Notes: generated from the letters alone by a model not told the origin. A DNA stretch of 48,175 nucleotides from Propioniciclava soli (GCF_014858005.1 NZ_JACYOT010000022.1:1-48175); one strand, 5' to 3'; counted from the stretch's first letter, positions 1 through 9,052 are shown. A program made the numbers and translations.

Positions 1-60
1 ACGTCTGGATCAACCAACCCCCAACCCAACTGTCCCAAACAGCTTGATTCATTCCGTGCG

Positions 61-172
61 ACGGCAGGGTGGTGCGTTTCGAACAGGGCAGCGGTGCCAC
101 CGACAGGGGGGCGGCCGCAACGACAGGGAGTCGCAGTCTCAGCCAGGGTCGCGGCCGTCCGGGGCAGAGGAG
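61..172 (+). repeat. 20-bp-period degenerate repeat array (locus A)
   Basis: The motif CAGGG (last copy CAGAGG) starts at about 65, 84, 104, 124, 144 and 165, a period of 19-21 bp. The first part, with GCGACGGCAGGGT, GTGCG and ACAGGG in order, matches the start of the array at 12237-12410 almost base for base. Twenty is not a multiple of three, so frames through it shift from unit to unit and are unlikely to be protein. The array abuts the 52-bp array at 213-412. Confidence 0.75.
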
Positions 173-212
173 CTCACGGCCCGAGCCGCCGTCGGCGCGC
201 GATGCCGGCCCT

Positions 213-412
213 CTGCCGACAGGCCATGCACAAGCCCGGCTTCTCGACGCCCCCGCACCCATCTCCGTCGACCACCCAGGCACAAGCACGCCTTCTCGAC
301 GCCCCCGCGCCGATCCGCGTCGACAACCCATGCACAAGCCCCCCCTTCTCGAGCCCAGGCCCATCCGCGTCGACAACCCATGCACAAGCCCGCCTTCTCG
401 ACGCGGTGGACC
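213..412 (-). repeat. 52-bp-period tandem repeat array, four units (locus A)
   Basis: On the minus strand each unit carries a core CTTGTGCATGG flanked by TCGA/GTCGAC motifs. On the plus strand the cores start at 225, 277, 329 and 379 (spacing 52, 52, 50). One core is degenerate (277, CAGGCACAAGC). The GTCGA...TCGAC motifs around each core form a short inverted repeat. The same unit with the same period occurs in the opposite orientation at 11851-12042. No gene is supported in 1-519: the open frames here follow the repeats. Confidence 0.85.
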
Positions 413-519
413 CCCGCAACGCCAACGACGCCCCGCTCCTGTGCGGAGCGAGGCGCCGTGGTGCGCGATCAGATCAGACGAACCACCCGATTCGGGCGGC
501 GTCCGTCAGAGGGCACCGA

Positions 520-1539
<1,020 letters not shown>

Positions 1540-1641
1540 GGTTGTGGTCTCCTGCCTGGAACGTTGATTCTGGCTCCTCCATTCAACCGCATTTCCCCCG
1601 GCTCGGCAGCCCGCCCGTCCAAACCGCCCAGGAGCGGTCGC

Positions 1642-2682
1642 TCAGTCGTCCAGACGGGTCAGGTCGAGCCAGGCCCGTCCTCCCGAGAGGGCGCGGATGG
1701 CCCCGTCGATGGACGCCGGCGTGGCGGCCAGGTGGTCCAACGGCAGCGTGTGATTCGCCCCGGACGCCGTGCGCACCACGAGGCGCGCGCTGCCGCCAAG
1801 ACGGCCGGGGTGGACGTCCAGCCCCGCGAGATCGGGCCAACGGACGAGGGTGTCGTCGAGGTACAGGCCGCCCCGGCCGATGCCGAGCGCGAGCCCCTCG
1901 TGCAGGGCGGCGACGGCGCGTTTCGCGCGGCGGAACTGCACCGCGGCCCACACGATCATCAGCACCGACACCCCGACGCTGATCCCCGCGATCCACCACG
2001 ACAGCGGCCCCCACTGCCAGCCGAGCGCATTGTCCGGCTCGCGGGTGAACCACCACAGGGCCGCCCAGATGACGAGGCTGAGCACCAGCGACACGATGCG
2101 GCCACGCAGTGCACCGCGCTGCTTGTGCCACCAGGCGACGGCGGGGGCGGGGTCGAAGAACACCGGGTGGTCCAACGCCTCGCTGGGGATCGGCTCGGGT
2201 CGCTCCAAGGTCGCGACGGCTGTGACGGACGCCGCCGGCTCCGGCGCCGCGGCGGCCGGCTCCGGGCCGGGCACCGGCTGGGTGGTCGGCGGCGGCCAGT
2301 CACCGACCGGGCCCGACCGCGTGGGCGGGCCAAACTCCAAGGGGGGCCAGGCCTGCTGAACCTGCCCGGGCGGCAGCCAGGCGTGCATGCCCTGCTGCGG
2401 CGCCTGGCCGGGCGGCCAGGCCTGCATGCCCTGCTGCGGCGCCGGCCACCCCTGTTGGCCCTGGTGGGGCGGCGGCCATGCGTGCGTCTGCTGGGGCGGG
2501 GGCCACCCTTGCTGGGGCGGGGGCCACGCCTGCTGAGCCTGCTGCGGCGGCGGCCAGCCCTGCTGACTTTGCTGAGGCGGCGGCCACCCCTGCTGACTCT
2601 GCTGAGGCGCCGGCCACCCCTGCTGCCCCGGGGCGGGCGGCGGCCATCCACCCGGCGGCGGGGCGGGGGGCGGCTGACTCAT
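1642..2682 (-). CDS. Pro/Gln/Trp-rich membrane protein with C-terminal PH-like region
   Basis: The 346-residue protein is of unknown function. Residues 1 to about 130 are a low-complexity cytosolic-type tail built from repeats of QQGWPPPQQ and variants. Two hydrophobic helices follow (around GRIVSLVLSLVIWAALWW and WWIAGISVGVSVLMIVW). The last ~90 residues (YLDDTLVRWPDLAGLDV onward) look like a small bacterial PH-type beta domain, which is an inference from pattern only. The start at 2682 is preferred over the ATG at 2691 because a -10 hexamer TAGCAT (2690-2695) lies exactly 7 nt upstream, a leaderless arrangement that would exclude the earlier ATG. Confidence 0.8.
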   Translation of the reverse strand: MSQPPPAPPPGGWPPPAPGQQGWPAPQQSQQGWPPPQQSQQGWPPPQQAQQAWPPPQQGWPPPQQTHAWPPPHQGQQGWPAPQQGMQAWPPGQAPQQGMHAWLPPGQVQQAWPPLEFGPPTRSGPVGDWPPPTTQPVPGPEPAAAAPEPAASVTAVATLERPEPIPSEALDHPVFFDPAPAVAWWHKQRGALRGRIVSLVLSLVIWAALWWFTREPDNALGWQWGPLSWWIAGISVGVSVLMIVWAAVQFRRAKRAVAALHEGLALGIGRGGLYLDDTLVRWPDLAGLDVHPGRLGGSARLVVRTASGANHTLPLDHLAATPASIDGAIRALSGGRAWLDLTRLDD

Positions 2683-2788
2683 GGCCGTCATGCTACCCAG
2701 CCGCTCCGACGATCCGGACCCGCGAGCCGCTCACCAGCCCGGGCCAGCCGCCACCAGCGCACGACGCCCCCTCCACGCGTCGGACGCC

Positions 2789-3388
2789 TCAGCGCCGCCA
2801 GTCGCCCAGCGCACCCTCCAGGGCACCCAGGGCGGCGTCGACCAGCGGCCAGCGGTGATTCTCCGGACAGCCCTCGTCGCGCCACTGGGCGCAGGCGGCG
2901 TCCAGGAACCCTAGGAATCCGACCAAGGCGTAGCCGTCGCGCGCGTCGTCGTTCGGCAGCAGGACGCCGCCCAGCCACACCAACCATTCGGCGCGCGCAT
3001 CGCGGCGGGCGGCCGCGACGAGGGGCGGGTCGTCGGGGTGGGGGCTGAAGCCGGCGTGTCCCCCGTCCGCGGCCAGCGCGTCGAGCAGCACGACCAGCGC
3101 GCCGCGGACGCGATCGCGCGCGCCGGCGTGGTGGGCGGCGGCGTCCGCGGCGTCACGACGCACGGCCAACCCCGCCGCCACGCGGCCCAGGGCGGCGGCG
3201 TACAGGGCGGGTTTGGTCGCGAAGTGCTTGAACACCAGGGCCTCCGACACCCCGGCAGCCTCGGCGACCGCAGCGACCGACATCTCCGGGTACGGACGCC
3301 GCGCGAGCACCTCTGCGGCGGCCGCGAGGATCGCTTCGCGCCGCTCCGCGCCGGCCAGGCGGGCTCGCGGCACCTCGGGCACAGTCAC
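2789..3388 (-). CDS. TetR-family transcriptional regulator
   Basis: The 199-residue protein has an N-terminal helix-turn-helix: residues ~10-60 include REAILAAAAEVLA and VAAVAEAAGVSEALVFKHF, the classic TetR pattern with the YxHF-like 'FKHF' turn. The C-terminal ligand/dimer domain is Ala-rich. It is divergent from the GH13 gene at 3517. Two palindromes in the 128-bp gap (3409-3425, 3454-3470) are its likely operators, so it probably represses itself and the glycosidase. The start is GTG, chosen because TAGGGT (3395-3400) lies 6 nt upstream (leaderless). Confidence 0.92.
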   Translation of the reverse strand: MTVPEVPRARLAGAERREAILAAAAEVLARRPYPEMSVAAVAEAAGVSEALVFKHFATKPALYAAALGRVAAGLAVRRDAADAAAHHAGARDRVRGALVVLLDALAADGGHAGFSPHPDDPPLVAAARRDARAEWLVWLGGVLLPNDDARDGYALVGFLGFLDAACAQWRDEGCPENHRWPLVDAALGALEGALGDWRR

Positions 3389-3394
3389 ACCATC

Positions 3395-3400
3395 ACCCTA
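3395..3400 (-). promoter_or_regulatory. -10 element of the tetR gene (leaderless)
   Basis: TAGGGT on the minus strand ends 6 nt before the GTG start at 3388. The promoter lies next to the first operator palindrome, consistent with autorepression. Confidence 0.55.
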
Positions 3401-3408
3401 GCCCACCA

Positions 3409-3425
3409 GGTGAGCTGGACTCACC
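3409..3425. promoter_or_regulatory. TetR operator candidate 1
   Basis: GGTGAG-N5-CTCACC is a 17-bp inverted repeat with perfect 6-bp arms. It overlaps the probable -35 (TGGACT, 3416-3421) of the GH13 promoter. The -10 of that promoter is probably TAGCCT (3439-3444), 17 bp downstream. Confidence 0.75.
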
Positions 3426-3453
3426 ACACCCGATGCGCTAGCCTCGACCCGTA

Positions 3454-3470
3454 GGTGAGTCCGACTCACC
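3454..3470. promoter_or_regulatory. TetR operator candidate 2
   Basis: GGTGAGT-CCG-ACTCACC is a 17-bp inverted repeat with perfect 7-bp arms, the same half-site as the palindrome at 3409. The centres are 45 bp apart. It sits just after the predicted -10 of the GH13 gene, where a bound repressor would block initiation. Confidence 0.8.
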
Positions 3471-3516
3471 TCACCCCTCAGCAGCCCCGCGCACGTTCAC
3501 CCGAGGAGGATCCCCC

Positions 3517-4767
3517 ATGACCTGGACCGACCACGTGATCTGGTGGCACGTCTACCCGCTGGGATTCACCGGCGCGCCCATCCGGCCGGCCTCCGACGAC
3601 GAGCGCGCCCTGACCCATCGCCTCGGCCACCTCACCGGCTGGCTCGACCACCTCGTCGGCCTCGGCTGCAACGGGCTGCTCCTCGGGCCGATCTTCACCT
3701 CGACGAGCCACGGCTACGACACCCTCGACCACCTGGAGATCGACCCCCGGCTCGGCGACGACGCCGACCTCGACGGACTCATCGCGGCGGCCCACGCCCG
3801 CGGCGTCCGGATCGTGCTCGACGGGGTGTTCAACCACGTGGGCGAGCACCACCCCCTCTTCCGCGCGGCGTTGGCCAGCCCGGACGCCCCCGAGAACGCC
3901 CTGTTCCGCATCGACTGGAGCTCCGGGGAGCCCCGCCCGGCCGACTTCGAGGGCCACGGCCAGCTCGTCGCGTTCAACCACGACTCCGACGCCGTGGTCG
4001 ATCTCGTGGCCGACGTGATGCTCCACTGGCTGCGCCGCGGCATCGACGGCTGGCGCCTCGACGCGGCCTACGCGGTGCCCGCGGAGTTCTGGGCCAAGGT
4101 GCTGCCCCGCGTCCGGGCGGAATTCCCCGAGGCCTGGATCCTCGGCGAGATGATCCACGGCGACTACGCGGGGTACGCGCGGGCGTCCGGGCTCGATTCG
4201 GTGACGCAGTACGAGCTCTGGAAGGCGCTGTGGAGCTCGCTGCTGGACGCCAACTTCTTCGAGCTCGACCATGCACTGGGCCGCCACAACGCCCTGCTCG
4301 CCACGTTCGCGCCCAACACGTTCGTGGGCAACCACGACGTGACGCGCATCGCCACGCGCGTGGGCCAGGCGAAGGCCGTCCTCGCGGCCACCGTGCTGTT
4401 CACCGTCGGCGGCGTGCCGAGCGTCTACTACGGCGACGAGGAGGGCTTCACGGGCACCAAGCGCGAGGACTGGGGCGGTGACGACGACGTGCGCCCCTAC
4501 CTGCCGGTGCACCCCGAGGAGCTGTCCGCGCTCGGAGCGCCCGTGCGTCACGCGTACGAGGGCCTCATCGCGCTGCGGCGCCAGCACCCATGGCTCATCC
4601 GCGCCCGCGTCGAGCCGGTGGAGCTGAGCAACACCCGATACGTGTACGACGCCGTCGGCGAGGGCGGCGAGCGGCTGCGCGTCGAGCTGGACGCCGACGC
4701 GGCGTCCGCGCGGATCACCCGCGACGGCACCGAGCTGTGGCGCACGGCGTCCGACCTGCCCGCCTGA
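3517..4767 (+). CDS. GH13 alpha-amylase-family glycoside hydrolase
   Basis: The 416-residue cytoplasmic protein (no signal peptide) acts on alpha-glucans or related glucosides by the retaining mechanism. The GH13 regions appear in order: LDGVFNHVG (101-109), GWRLDAAY with nucleophile Asp182, ILGEM with acid/base Glu211, and FVGNHD with the transition-state Asp274. It is short for the family, with a reduced C-terminal domain. GAGGAGG lies about 8 nt before the ATG. It is divergent from tetR, with two operators between them, so expression is probably induced by a small ligand. The exact substrate cannot be read from the sequence; trehalose, maltodextrin and sucrose branches are all possible. 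Confidence 0.9.
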   Translation: MTWTDHVIWWHVYPLGFTGAPIRPASDDERALTHRLGHLTGWLDHLVGLGCNGLLLGPIFTSTSHGYDTLDHLEIDPRLGDDADLDGLIAAAHARGVRIVLDGVFNHVGEHHPLFRAALASPDAPENALFRIDWSSGEPRPADFEGHGQLVAFNHDSDAVVDLVADVMLHWLRRGIDGWRLDAAYAVPAEFWAKVLPRVRAEFPEAWILGEMIHGDYAGYARASGLDSVTQYELWKALWSSLLDANFFELDHALGRHNALLATFAPNTFVGNHDVTRIATRVGQAKAVLAATVLFTVGGVPSVYYGDEEGFTGTKREDWGGDDDVRPYLPVHPEELSALGAPVRHAYEGLIALRRQHPWLIRARVEPVELSNTRYVYDAVGEGGERLRVELDADAASARITRDGTELWRTASDLPA

Positions 4768-4789
4768 CGCGAGACCGCGGCCCCCGGTG

Positions 4790-5413
4790 CTAGCCGGAGG
4801 CGTGCCGCAGGTTCCAGTGGTACATCGCGATGGCCGCGGCGGCACCCGCGTTCAACGAGCGCGTCGAGCCACGCTGGGTGATCGCCACCACCTGCGCGCA
4901 CACCGCGACGACCTCGGCGGTCAGCCCGGGGCCCTCCGAGCCGAACACCAGGCAGCAGTCGCGGGGCAGGGCGGCGGTCTCGAGGGGCACCGAGCCCGGC
5001 AGGTTGTCGACCCCCACCGGCGTGACGCCCCGCGCCGCCAGCCAGCGGGCGAACTCTCCCACGTCGGCGTGGTGGTGCACGTGGAGATAGCGGTCGGTCA
5101 CCATGGCGCCGCGGCGGTTCCAGCGCCGGCGTCCGAGCAGGTGGACGCCGGCCACGTTGAAGGCGTTCGCGGTGCGCACCACCGAGCCGATGTTGAAGTC
5201 GTGCTCGAAGTTCTGGATGGCGACGTGCAGGGGGCTGCGGCGGGTGTCGAGGTCGGCGACGATCGCGTCCGGGCGCCAGTAGCGGTAGGCGTCCACCACG
5301 TTGCGGGCGTCGCCGGAGGCCAACAGTTCCGGGTCGAGCCGCGGGTCGGCCGGCCACGGCTCGGGGTGGGGGCCGACGCCGACCGCGGGAGCCGTGGGGT
5401 CGTCGGTTGCCAT
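4790..5413 (-). CDS. TrmH/SpoU-family RNA 2'-O-methyltransferase
   Basis: The 207-residue SPOUT-fold enzyme transfers methyl from S-adenosylmethionine to a ribose in rRNA or tRNA. Motif 1 is NIGSVVRTANAF (74-85), motif 2 is LVFGSEGPGL (155-164) and motif 3 is SLNAGAAAAIAMYHW (186-200), the knotted SAM site. The frame stays open further upstream, but ATG 5413 is chosen because -10 TACCTT (5420-5425) lies 6 nt ahead and homology starts inside this frame. It converges on the GH13 gene with a 22-bp gap. The RNA target is unknown. Confidence 0.92.
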   Translation of the reverse strand: MATDDPTAPAVGVGPHPEPWPADPRLDPELLASGDARNVVDAYRYWRPDAIVADLDTRRSPLHVAIQNFEHDFNIGSVVRTANAFNVAGVHLLGRRRWNRRGAMVTDRYLHVHHHADVGEFARWLAARGVTPVGVDNLPGSVPLETAALPRDCCLVFGSEGPGLTAEVVAVCAQVVAITQRGSTRSLNAGAAAAIAMYHWNLRHASG

Positions 5414-5518
5414 GGGCCCAAGGTAGCGGTTGCCACGCGGCGGCCGCGCGAGGCGGGATTCGTCGGACCCCGGACCTACCATGGTGGGGCTCCACCCCCG
5501 TGACGCGAGAGAGAAACC

Positions 5519-6463
5519 ATGAGTACGACGCAGCCGGCGCAGACCCCGTCCGCCCGCCCGGACGCCACCGACCGCCACCTCGACGCCCCCGAGTCCGTCG
5601 GCGCCTGGCTCGTCCGGCTGCTCAAGGGCATCGCCGTCGGCATCGGGTTCATCCTGCCCGGGCTCTCCGGGGGGGTGCTGGCCGTGATCTTCAAGATCTA
5701 CGACCCGATGATCCGCTTCCTCGGCAACATCCGGCACCGGTTCCTCGCGAACGTGCGCTACTTCATCCCCGTCGGCATCGGCGCGGTGATCGGCATCATC
5801 TTGTTCTCCATCCTCGTCGCGGCCGCGTTCGGCCGCTACGAGGCGGCGTTCGTGTGCCTGTTCATCGGGTTCGTGATCGGCACGTTCCCGTCGCTGTGGC
5901 GTCAGGCCGGCAAGAACGGACGCGCCCCGAAGCACCTCGTGATCCTCGGCGTCTCCGCGGTGCTGATCTTCGCCCTGATGCTGTTCGGCGGCCAGATGGA
6001 CCTGAACGTGCCCCCGTCGATCCCTGTGTGGTTCGGCTCCGGCGCGCTGATCGGCCTCGGCGTCATCGTGCCCGGCATGAGCCCGTCAAACTTCCTCATC
6101 TACTTCGGGCTCTACGACAAGATGGCCGAGGGCATCCGGGATCTCGACCCGACCGTCTTCATTCCGCTGTTCGTGGGCCTCGTCGCCTGCGTCCTGCTGT
6201 TCGCGAAAGCCGCAAGCTGGGCCTTCGACACCCACTACGCCGGCATGTACCACTTCATCCTCGGCATGGTCATCGGCTCATCGGTGGCCATCTTCCCGAC
6301 GGTCGTGTTCACCGCCGAAGCAGTCGAGAAGGCTGGCCTGGGCCTGCCGCTGTTCCTCGTCTTCTGCGCCGCCATGCTGCTGGCGGGCATCGTGGCCTCG
6401 TGGTTGTTCAGCAAGGTCGAGGACCGCTACGCCGGCGAGCGGGACGCCATCGACGCGGGCTGA
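5519..6463 (+). CDS. DUF368 membrane protein (PopT-type undecaprenyl-phosphate translocase family)
   Basis: The 314-residue polytopic membrane protein has about 8-9 hydrophobic helices. It has the family hallmark repeats GIGFILPGLSGGVLAVI (residues ~41-57) and LGVIVPGMSPSNFLIYF, two internally related re-entrant-type glycine/proline motifs. DUF368 members have been implicated in returning undecaprenyl phosphate to the cytoplasmic face for reuse in cell-wall synthesis (established for some family members; inferred here). A GAGAGA ribosome-binding site precedes ATG 5519, with a possible -10 TACCAT about 40 nt upstream. The DedA gene starts 72 bp downstream on the same strand. Confidence 0.9.
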   Translation: MSTTQPAQTPSARPDATDRHLDAPESVGAWLVRLLKGIAVGIGFILPGLSGGVLAVIFKIYDPMIRFLGNIRHRFLANVRYFIPVGIGAVIGIILFSILVAAAFGRYEAAFVCLFIGFVIGTFPSLWRQAGKNGRAPKHLVILGVSAVLIFALMLFGGQMDLNVPPSIPVWFGSGALIGLGVIVPGMSPSNFLIYFGLYDKMAEGIRDLDPTVFIPLFVGLVACVLLFAKAASWAFDTHYAGMYHFILGMVIGSSVAIFPTVVFTAEAVEKAGLGLPLFLVFCAAMLLAGIVASWLFSKVEDRYAGERDAIDAG

Positions 6464-6535
6464 CCTGCGCCCGCCGACACGGCGTGACGCCCGCTTCACA
6501 GGCGGCACTCAGCTGCGCGGCGTAGCGTCCACCCC

Positions 6536-7222
6536 ATGACGTTGCCCGGCCTGGCGCCCCTGCTCCTGCCCGCGTGGTTGGACCCCGCCACCCTCATCCA
6601 CGCGCTGGGCAACGGCGCCCTGTGGGGCGTGGCCGCGATCCTCATCATCGAGTGCGCGATCTTCCCCTTCCTGCCGGGGGACTCGCTGCTGTTCACCGTG
6701 GGCATGCTGATCGCCATGACGCCGCCCTCCATCACGTTCGGCACCCTGCCCCCGTGGGCCGTCCTGGTGATCTGCCTGCCGGTGCTCAGCGTCGCCGCCG
6801 TGCTCGGCAACGTCATCGGCTACAGCGTCGGCGCCCGCGTGGGGCCCCTGCTGTTTCGTCCGCGCCCCGGGTTCTGGGGCCGGGTGTTCGACCCGAAGCA
6901 CGTGCTCACCACCCGCGCCTTCTTCGACAGCCACGGCCCGCGGGCCCTGCTGCTCGCGCGGTTCGTGCCCGTGCTGCGCACCTTCGTGACCCTCGTCGCC
7001 GGGGCGTCCGGCATGGCCCGCGGCACCTTCCTGCGCTGGACGGCGGTCGGTGGCGTCGCGTGGGCGGTGCTGCTGACCCTGGCCGGCTACTTCCTGGGCC
7101 AGGTGCCGTTCGTCGGCGACAACATCGAGGTGGTGTTGGTCGCCATCGTGGCCGTCTCGCTGCTGCCCATGGTCATCGAGTGGGCGCTCGGACGCCGCCG
7201 CTCGCCCGACCCGCGCGGCTGA
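6536..7222 (+). CDS. DedA-family membrane protein (UptA-like)
   Basis: The 228-residue protein carries the DedA/SNARE-associated signature: CAIFPFLPGDSLLF (E/F-P-x-PG) and, near residue 140, RFVPVLRTFVTLVAGASGM, with the paired Arg residues conserved in the family, followed by C-terminal helices. DedA proteins are linked to lipid-carrier (undecaprenyl phosphate) or phospholipid transport and proton-motive-force homeostasis. The ATG is preceded by TAGCGT (6523-6528) with a 7-nt spacer, so it has its own leaderless promoter even though it follows the DUF368 gene. A strong hairpin lies downstream. Confidence 0.93.
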   Translation: MTLPGLAPLLLPAWLDPATLIHALGNGALWGVAAILIIECAIFPFLPGDSLLFTVGMLIAMTPPSITFGTLPPWAVLVICLPVLSVAAVLGNVIGYSVGARVGPLLFRPRPGFWGRVFDPKHVLTTRAFFDSHGPRALLLARFVPVLRTFVTLVAGASGMARGTFLRWTAVGGVAWAVLLTLAGYFLGQVPFVGDNIEVVLVAIVAVSLLPMVIEWALGRRRSPDPRG

Positions 7223-7244
7223 GACGGCCCCACACGTCCCGGAC

Positions 7245-7287
7245 GCCCGTGCGGGCCCCGTCCGAATCGGACGAGGCCCGCACGGGC
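7245..7287. terminator. Bidirectional terminator hairpin between convergent genes
   Basis: A 13-bp perfect stem (GCCCGTGCGGGCC with GGCCCGCACGGGC) continues, after one mismatch, into a further 6-bp stem (CGTCCG/CGGACG) closed by the 3-nt loop AAT. No clear U-tract follows, as is common in actinobacteria. It lies between the stops of the DedA gene (7222) and lemA (7304) and can serve both strands. Confidence 0.85.
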
Positions 7288-7303
7288 TGGGCGGCTCAGG
7301 CGA

Positions 7304-8107
7304 TCAGCGCTGGGCCGGCGGCTCGGTGCCGTCGGGATACTGCGCCGGGCGGTCTGCCTGCTGCGGCTGCTGATCGAACTGGCTCTGCTGATCGAACTGG
7401 ATCGGCCCACGCTCCTGGCCCTGCGGGTTGGGCAGCTCGTTCGGCGCGCTGGTGCCCAGCTGGCCGGACGCCGGCGTCGCACCACCGCCGGCGGGGGCGT
7501 CCCCGCGGTAGCTGATCTCGCCGAAGCTGACGTTGGGGGTGCTGCGGACCTCGGGGTCGTTGACCTCGAAGTACGTCGCCTTCTGGAAGTTGAACTGGTT
7601 GGCGATCATGTTGCTGGGCACCGACTCGATGCGCGTGTTGTAGTTGCGCACGTTGGCGTTGTAGTAGCGGCGGCCGGCGGCGATGCGATCCTCCGTCTCG
7701 GCCAGCTGGCGCTGGAGCTCGAGGAAGTTCTGGTTGCTCTTGAGCTCCGGGTACGCCTCGACGCTCACCATCAGGCCGCGCACGGCACCGGTCAGCTGCT
7801 CCTCCACCTGGGCGCGCTCGGCCGAGGGCACCTCGCCGTGCTCGGACGAGCTCAGCTGCTGCGCCTGCGAGCGCAGCCGGACGATGCCCTCGAGGGTGTT
7901 GCGCTCGTGCCCCGCGAACGCGCGGACCGTCTCGACCAGGTTCGGGATGAGTTCGTAGCGGCGGTTCAGCTCCACGTCGACCTGTCGCCAGGACTCCTGG
8001 ATCAGGTTGCGCTGCCGGATGAAGCCGTTGTAGGCGCTGAGGCCCCAGCCGACGACGCCGACGACGACGAGCAGCAGGACGATCAGGATGATCTCGATCG
8101 GACCCAT
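7304..8107 (-). CDS. LemA-family protein
   Basis: The 267-residue protein has one N-terminal transmembrane helix (IEIILIVLLLVVVGVVGWG, residues ~4-22). The conserved LemA helical bundle follows (YNGFIRQRNLIQESWRQVD, NRRYELIPNLVETVRAFAGHE, ELKSNQNFLELQRQLAETEDRIAAGRRYYNANVRNYN). The last ~60 residues are a Gln/Pro-rich low-complexity tail (QFDQQ repeats). Function is not firmly known; the family is membrane-anchored and often lies near M48 peptidases or TPM proteins, which are absent here. The start is ATG with AAGGAG upstream and a probable -10 TAGGGT about 30 nt upstream. Confidence 0.92.
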   Translation of the reverse strand: MGPIEIILIVLLLVVVGVVGWGLSAYNGFIRQRNLIQESWRQVDVELNRRYELIPNLVETVRAFAGHERNTLEGIVRLRSQAQQLSSSEHGEVPSAERAQVEEQLTGAVRGLMVSVEAYPELKSNQNFLELQRQLAETEDRIAAGRRYYNANVRNYNTRIESVPSNMIANQFNFQKATYFEVNDPEVRSTPNVSFGEISYRGDAPAGGGATPASGQLGTSAPNELPNPQGQERGPIQFDQQSQFDQQPQQADRPAQYPDGTEPPAQR

Positions 8108-8165
8108 GGTTCTCCTTCGGGTGTGCTGCGACCACCCTAGCCGGTGACCCCCGCGTGGTCGGGGA

Positions 8166-8708
8166 TCAGCCCAGACCGAGGTCGGCGAGCCCCACCGCGA
8201 AGCGGTACGGCAGCCCGGCGGCCTCGATGAGCTCCCGGACGCCGGTGTTGCGGTCGACGATCGTCGCGACGCCGACGACGGTGCCGCCCGCCTCCTGCAC
8301 CGCCTCCACGGCCTGCATCACGGACCCCCCAGTGGTCGAGGTGTCCTCCACCACCAGGACGGGACGGCCCGCCACCTCGGTGCCCTCGATGCGCCGCTGG
8401 AGCCCGTGCGCCTTGGACTCCTTGCGCACGACGAACGCGTCCAGCCGTTGGCCGGACGCCGCCGCGGCGTGCAGCATGGCGGTGGCCACCGGGTCGGCGC
8501 CGAGGGTCAGCCCACCGGCGGCGTCGAAACTCCAGTCGGCGACCAGCTCGCGCATGACGCGTCCGACCAGCGGGGACGCCACCCCGTCGAGGGTGACACG
8601 GCGCAGGTCGACGTAGTAGTCGGCCTCCTTGCCGGACGCCAGCGTCACCTTCCCCCACACCACCGCGGTGTTCTTGATGTGGCCGATGAGTTCGTCGCGA
8701 TCGCTCAT
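8166..8708 (-). CDS. pyrE: Orotate phosphoribosyltransferase
   Basis: The 180-residue enzyme joins orotate and PRPP to make orotidine-5'-phosphate in pyrimidine synthesis. The PRPP loop VLVVEDTSTTGGSV and the LASGKEADYYVDLRR N-terminal region are typical, as are the catalytic Lys-containing loop (VVRKESKAHG) and the length. An upstream in-frame ATG at 8762 is rejected: -10 TAGGCT (8716-8721) lies 7 nt before ATG 8708, so the transcript should be leaderless. The lemA gene follows 58 bp downstream on the same strand. Confidence 0.95.
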   Translation of the reverse strand: MSDRDELIGHIKNTAVVWGKVTLASGKEADYYVDLRRVTLDGVASPLVGRVMRELVADWSFDAAGGLTLGADPVATAMLHAAAASGQRLDAFVVRKESKAHGLQRRIEGTEVAGRPVLVVEDTSTTGGSVMQAVEAVQEAGGTVVGVATIVDRNTGVRELIEAAGLPYRFAVGLADLGLG

Positions 8709-8773
8709 GGCCGTGAGCCTACCGAGGGCGCGGACCGTCGGGTCAGCGACGGAGGTGTCCATGTCGCCACCAG

Positions 8774-8959
8774 GTGCTGCGCGCGCTGGACGTCTGCTTG
8801 GGCGCGGGGGTGGCCGACCACCTCACCGGCTTCACCACCCCCGTCGACTTCACCGCCGGCGTGGGCATCCTGGCCGTGCTCGCTGCTGCGCTCGCCGCGA
8901 TGCCACCGGCCACGTACGCGGCCCGGTTGGATCTGGTGGCCGCGATGCGCACCCCGTGA
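8774..8959 (+). pseudogene. Remnant of an FtsX/MacB-type ABC transporter permease (C-terminal end)
   Basis: About 60 codons read VGILAVLAAALAAMPPA followed by TYAARLDLVAAMRTP and a stop. This matches the last transmembrane helix and the conserved ending (alP-x-xxAAR-l-d-P-v-xALR) of FtsX-type permeases of the MacB group. The rest of the gene, the ATPase and a clear start are missing. It therefore looks like the tail of a deleted exporter gene. It sits in the 498-bp gap between pyrE and the sortase gene. Confidence 0.6.
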
Positions 8960-9038
8960 GCCATGGGCGGTGGATCCCCGCGACGAAAACGTGACACTCG
9001 ATGAGAGACCGGGTCGCCCGTTGAGCGTAAACGTCGAA

Positions 9039-9052
9039 TGAGTGCGCACTCA
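9039..9052. promoter_or_regulatory. 14-bp perfect palindrome, TetR-type operator candidate
   Basis: TGAGTGCGCACTCA is a perfect palindrome in a locally AT-richer stretch (about 9000-9070) between the permease remnant and the sortase gene. TetR-family operators often look like this, and such regulators often control ABC exporters. It may be a leftover of the lost exporter locus. No intact gene begins nearby. Confidence 0.45.

Noticed and set aside
139-425. Short minus-strand frames with repeated peptides near the left edge
   Set aside because: Same explanation: translation of the 52-bp repeats of locus A.
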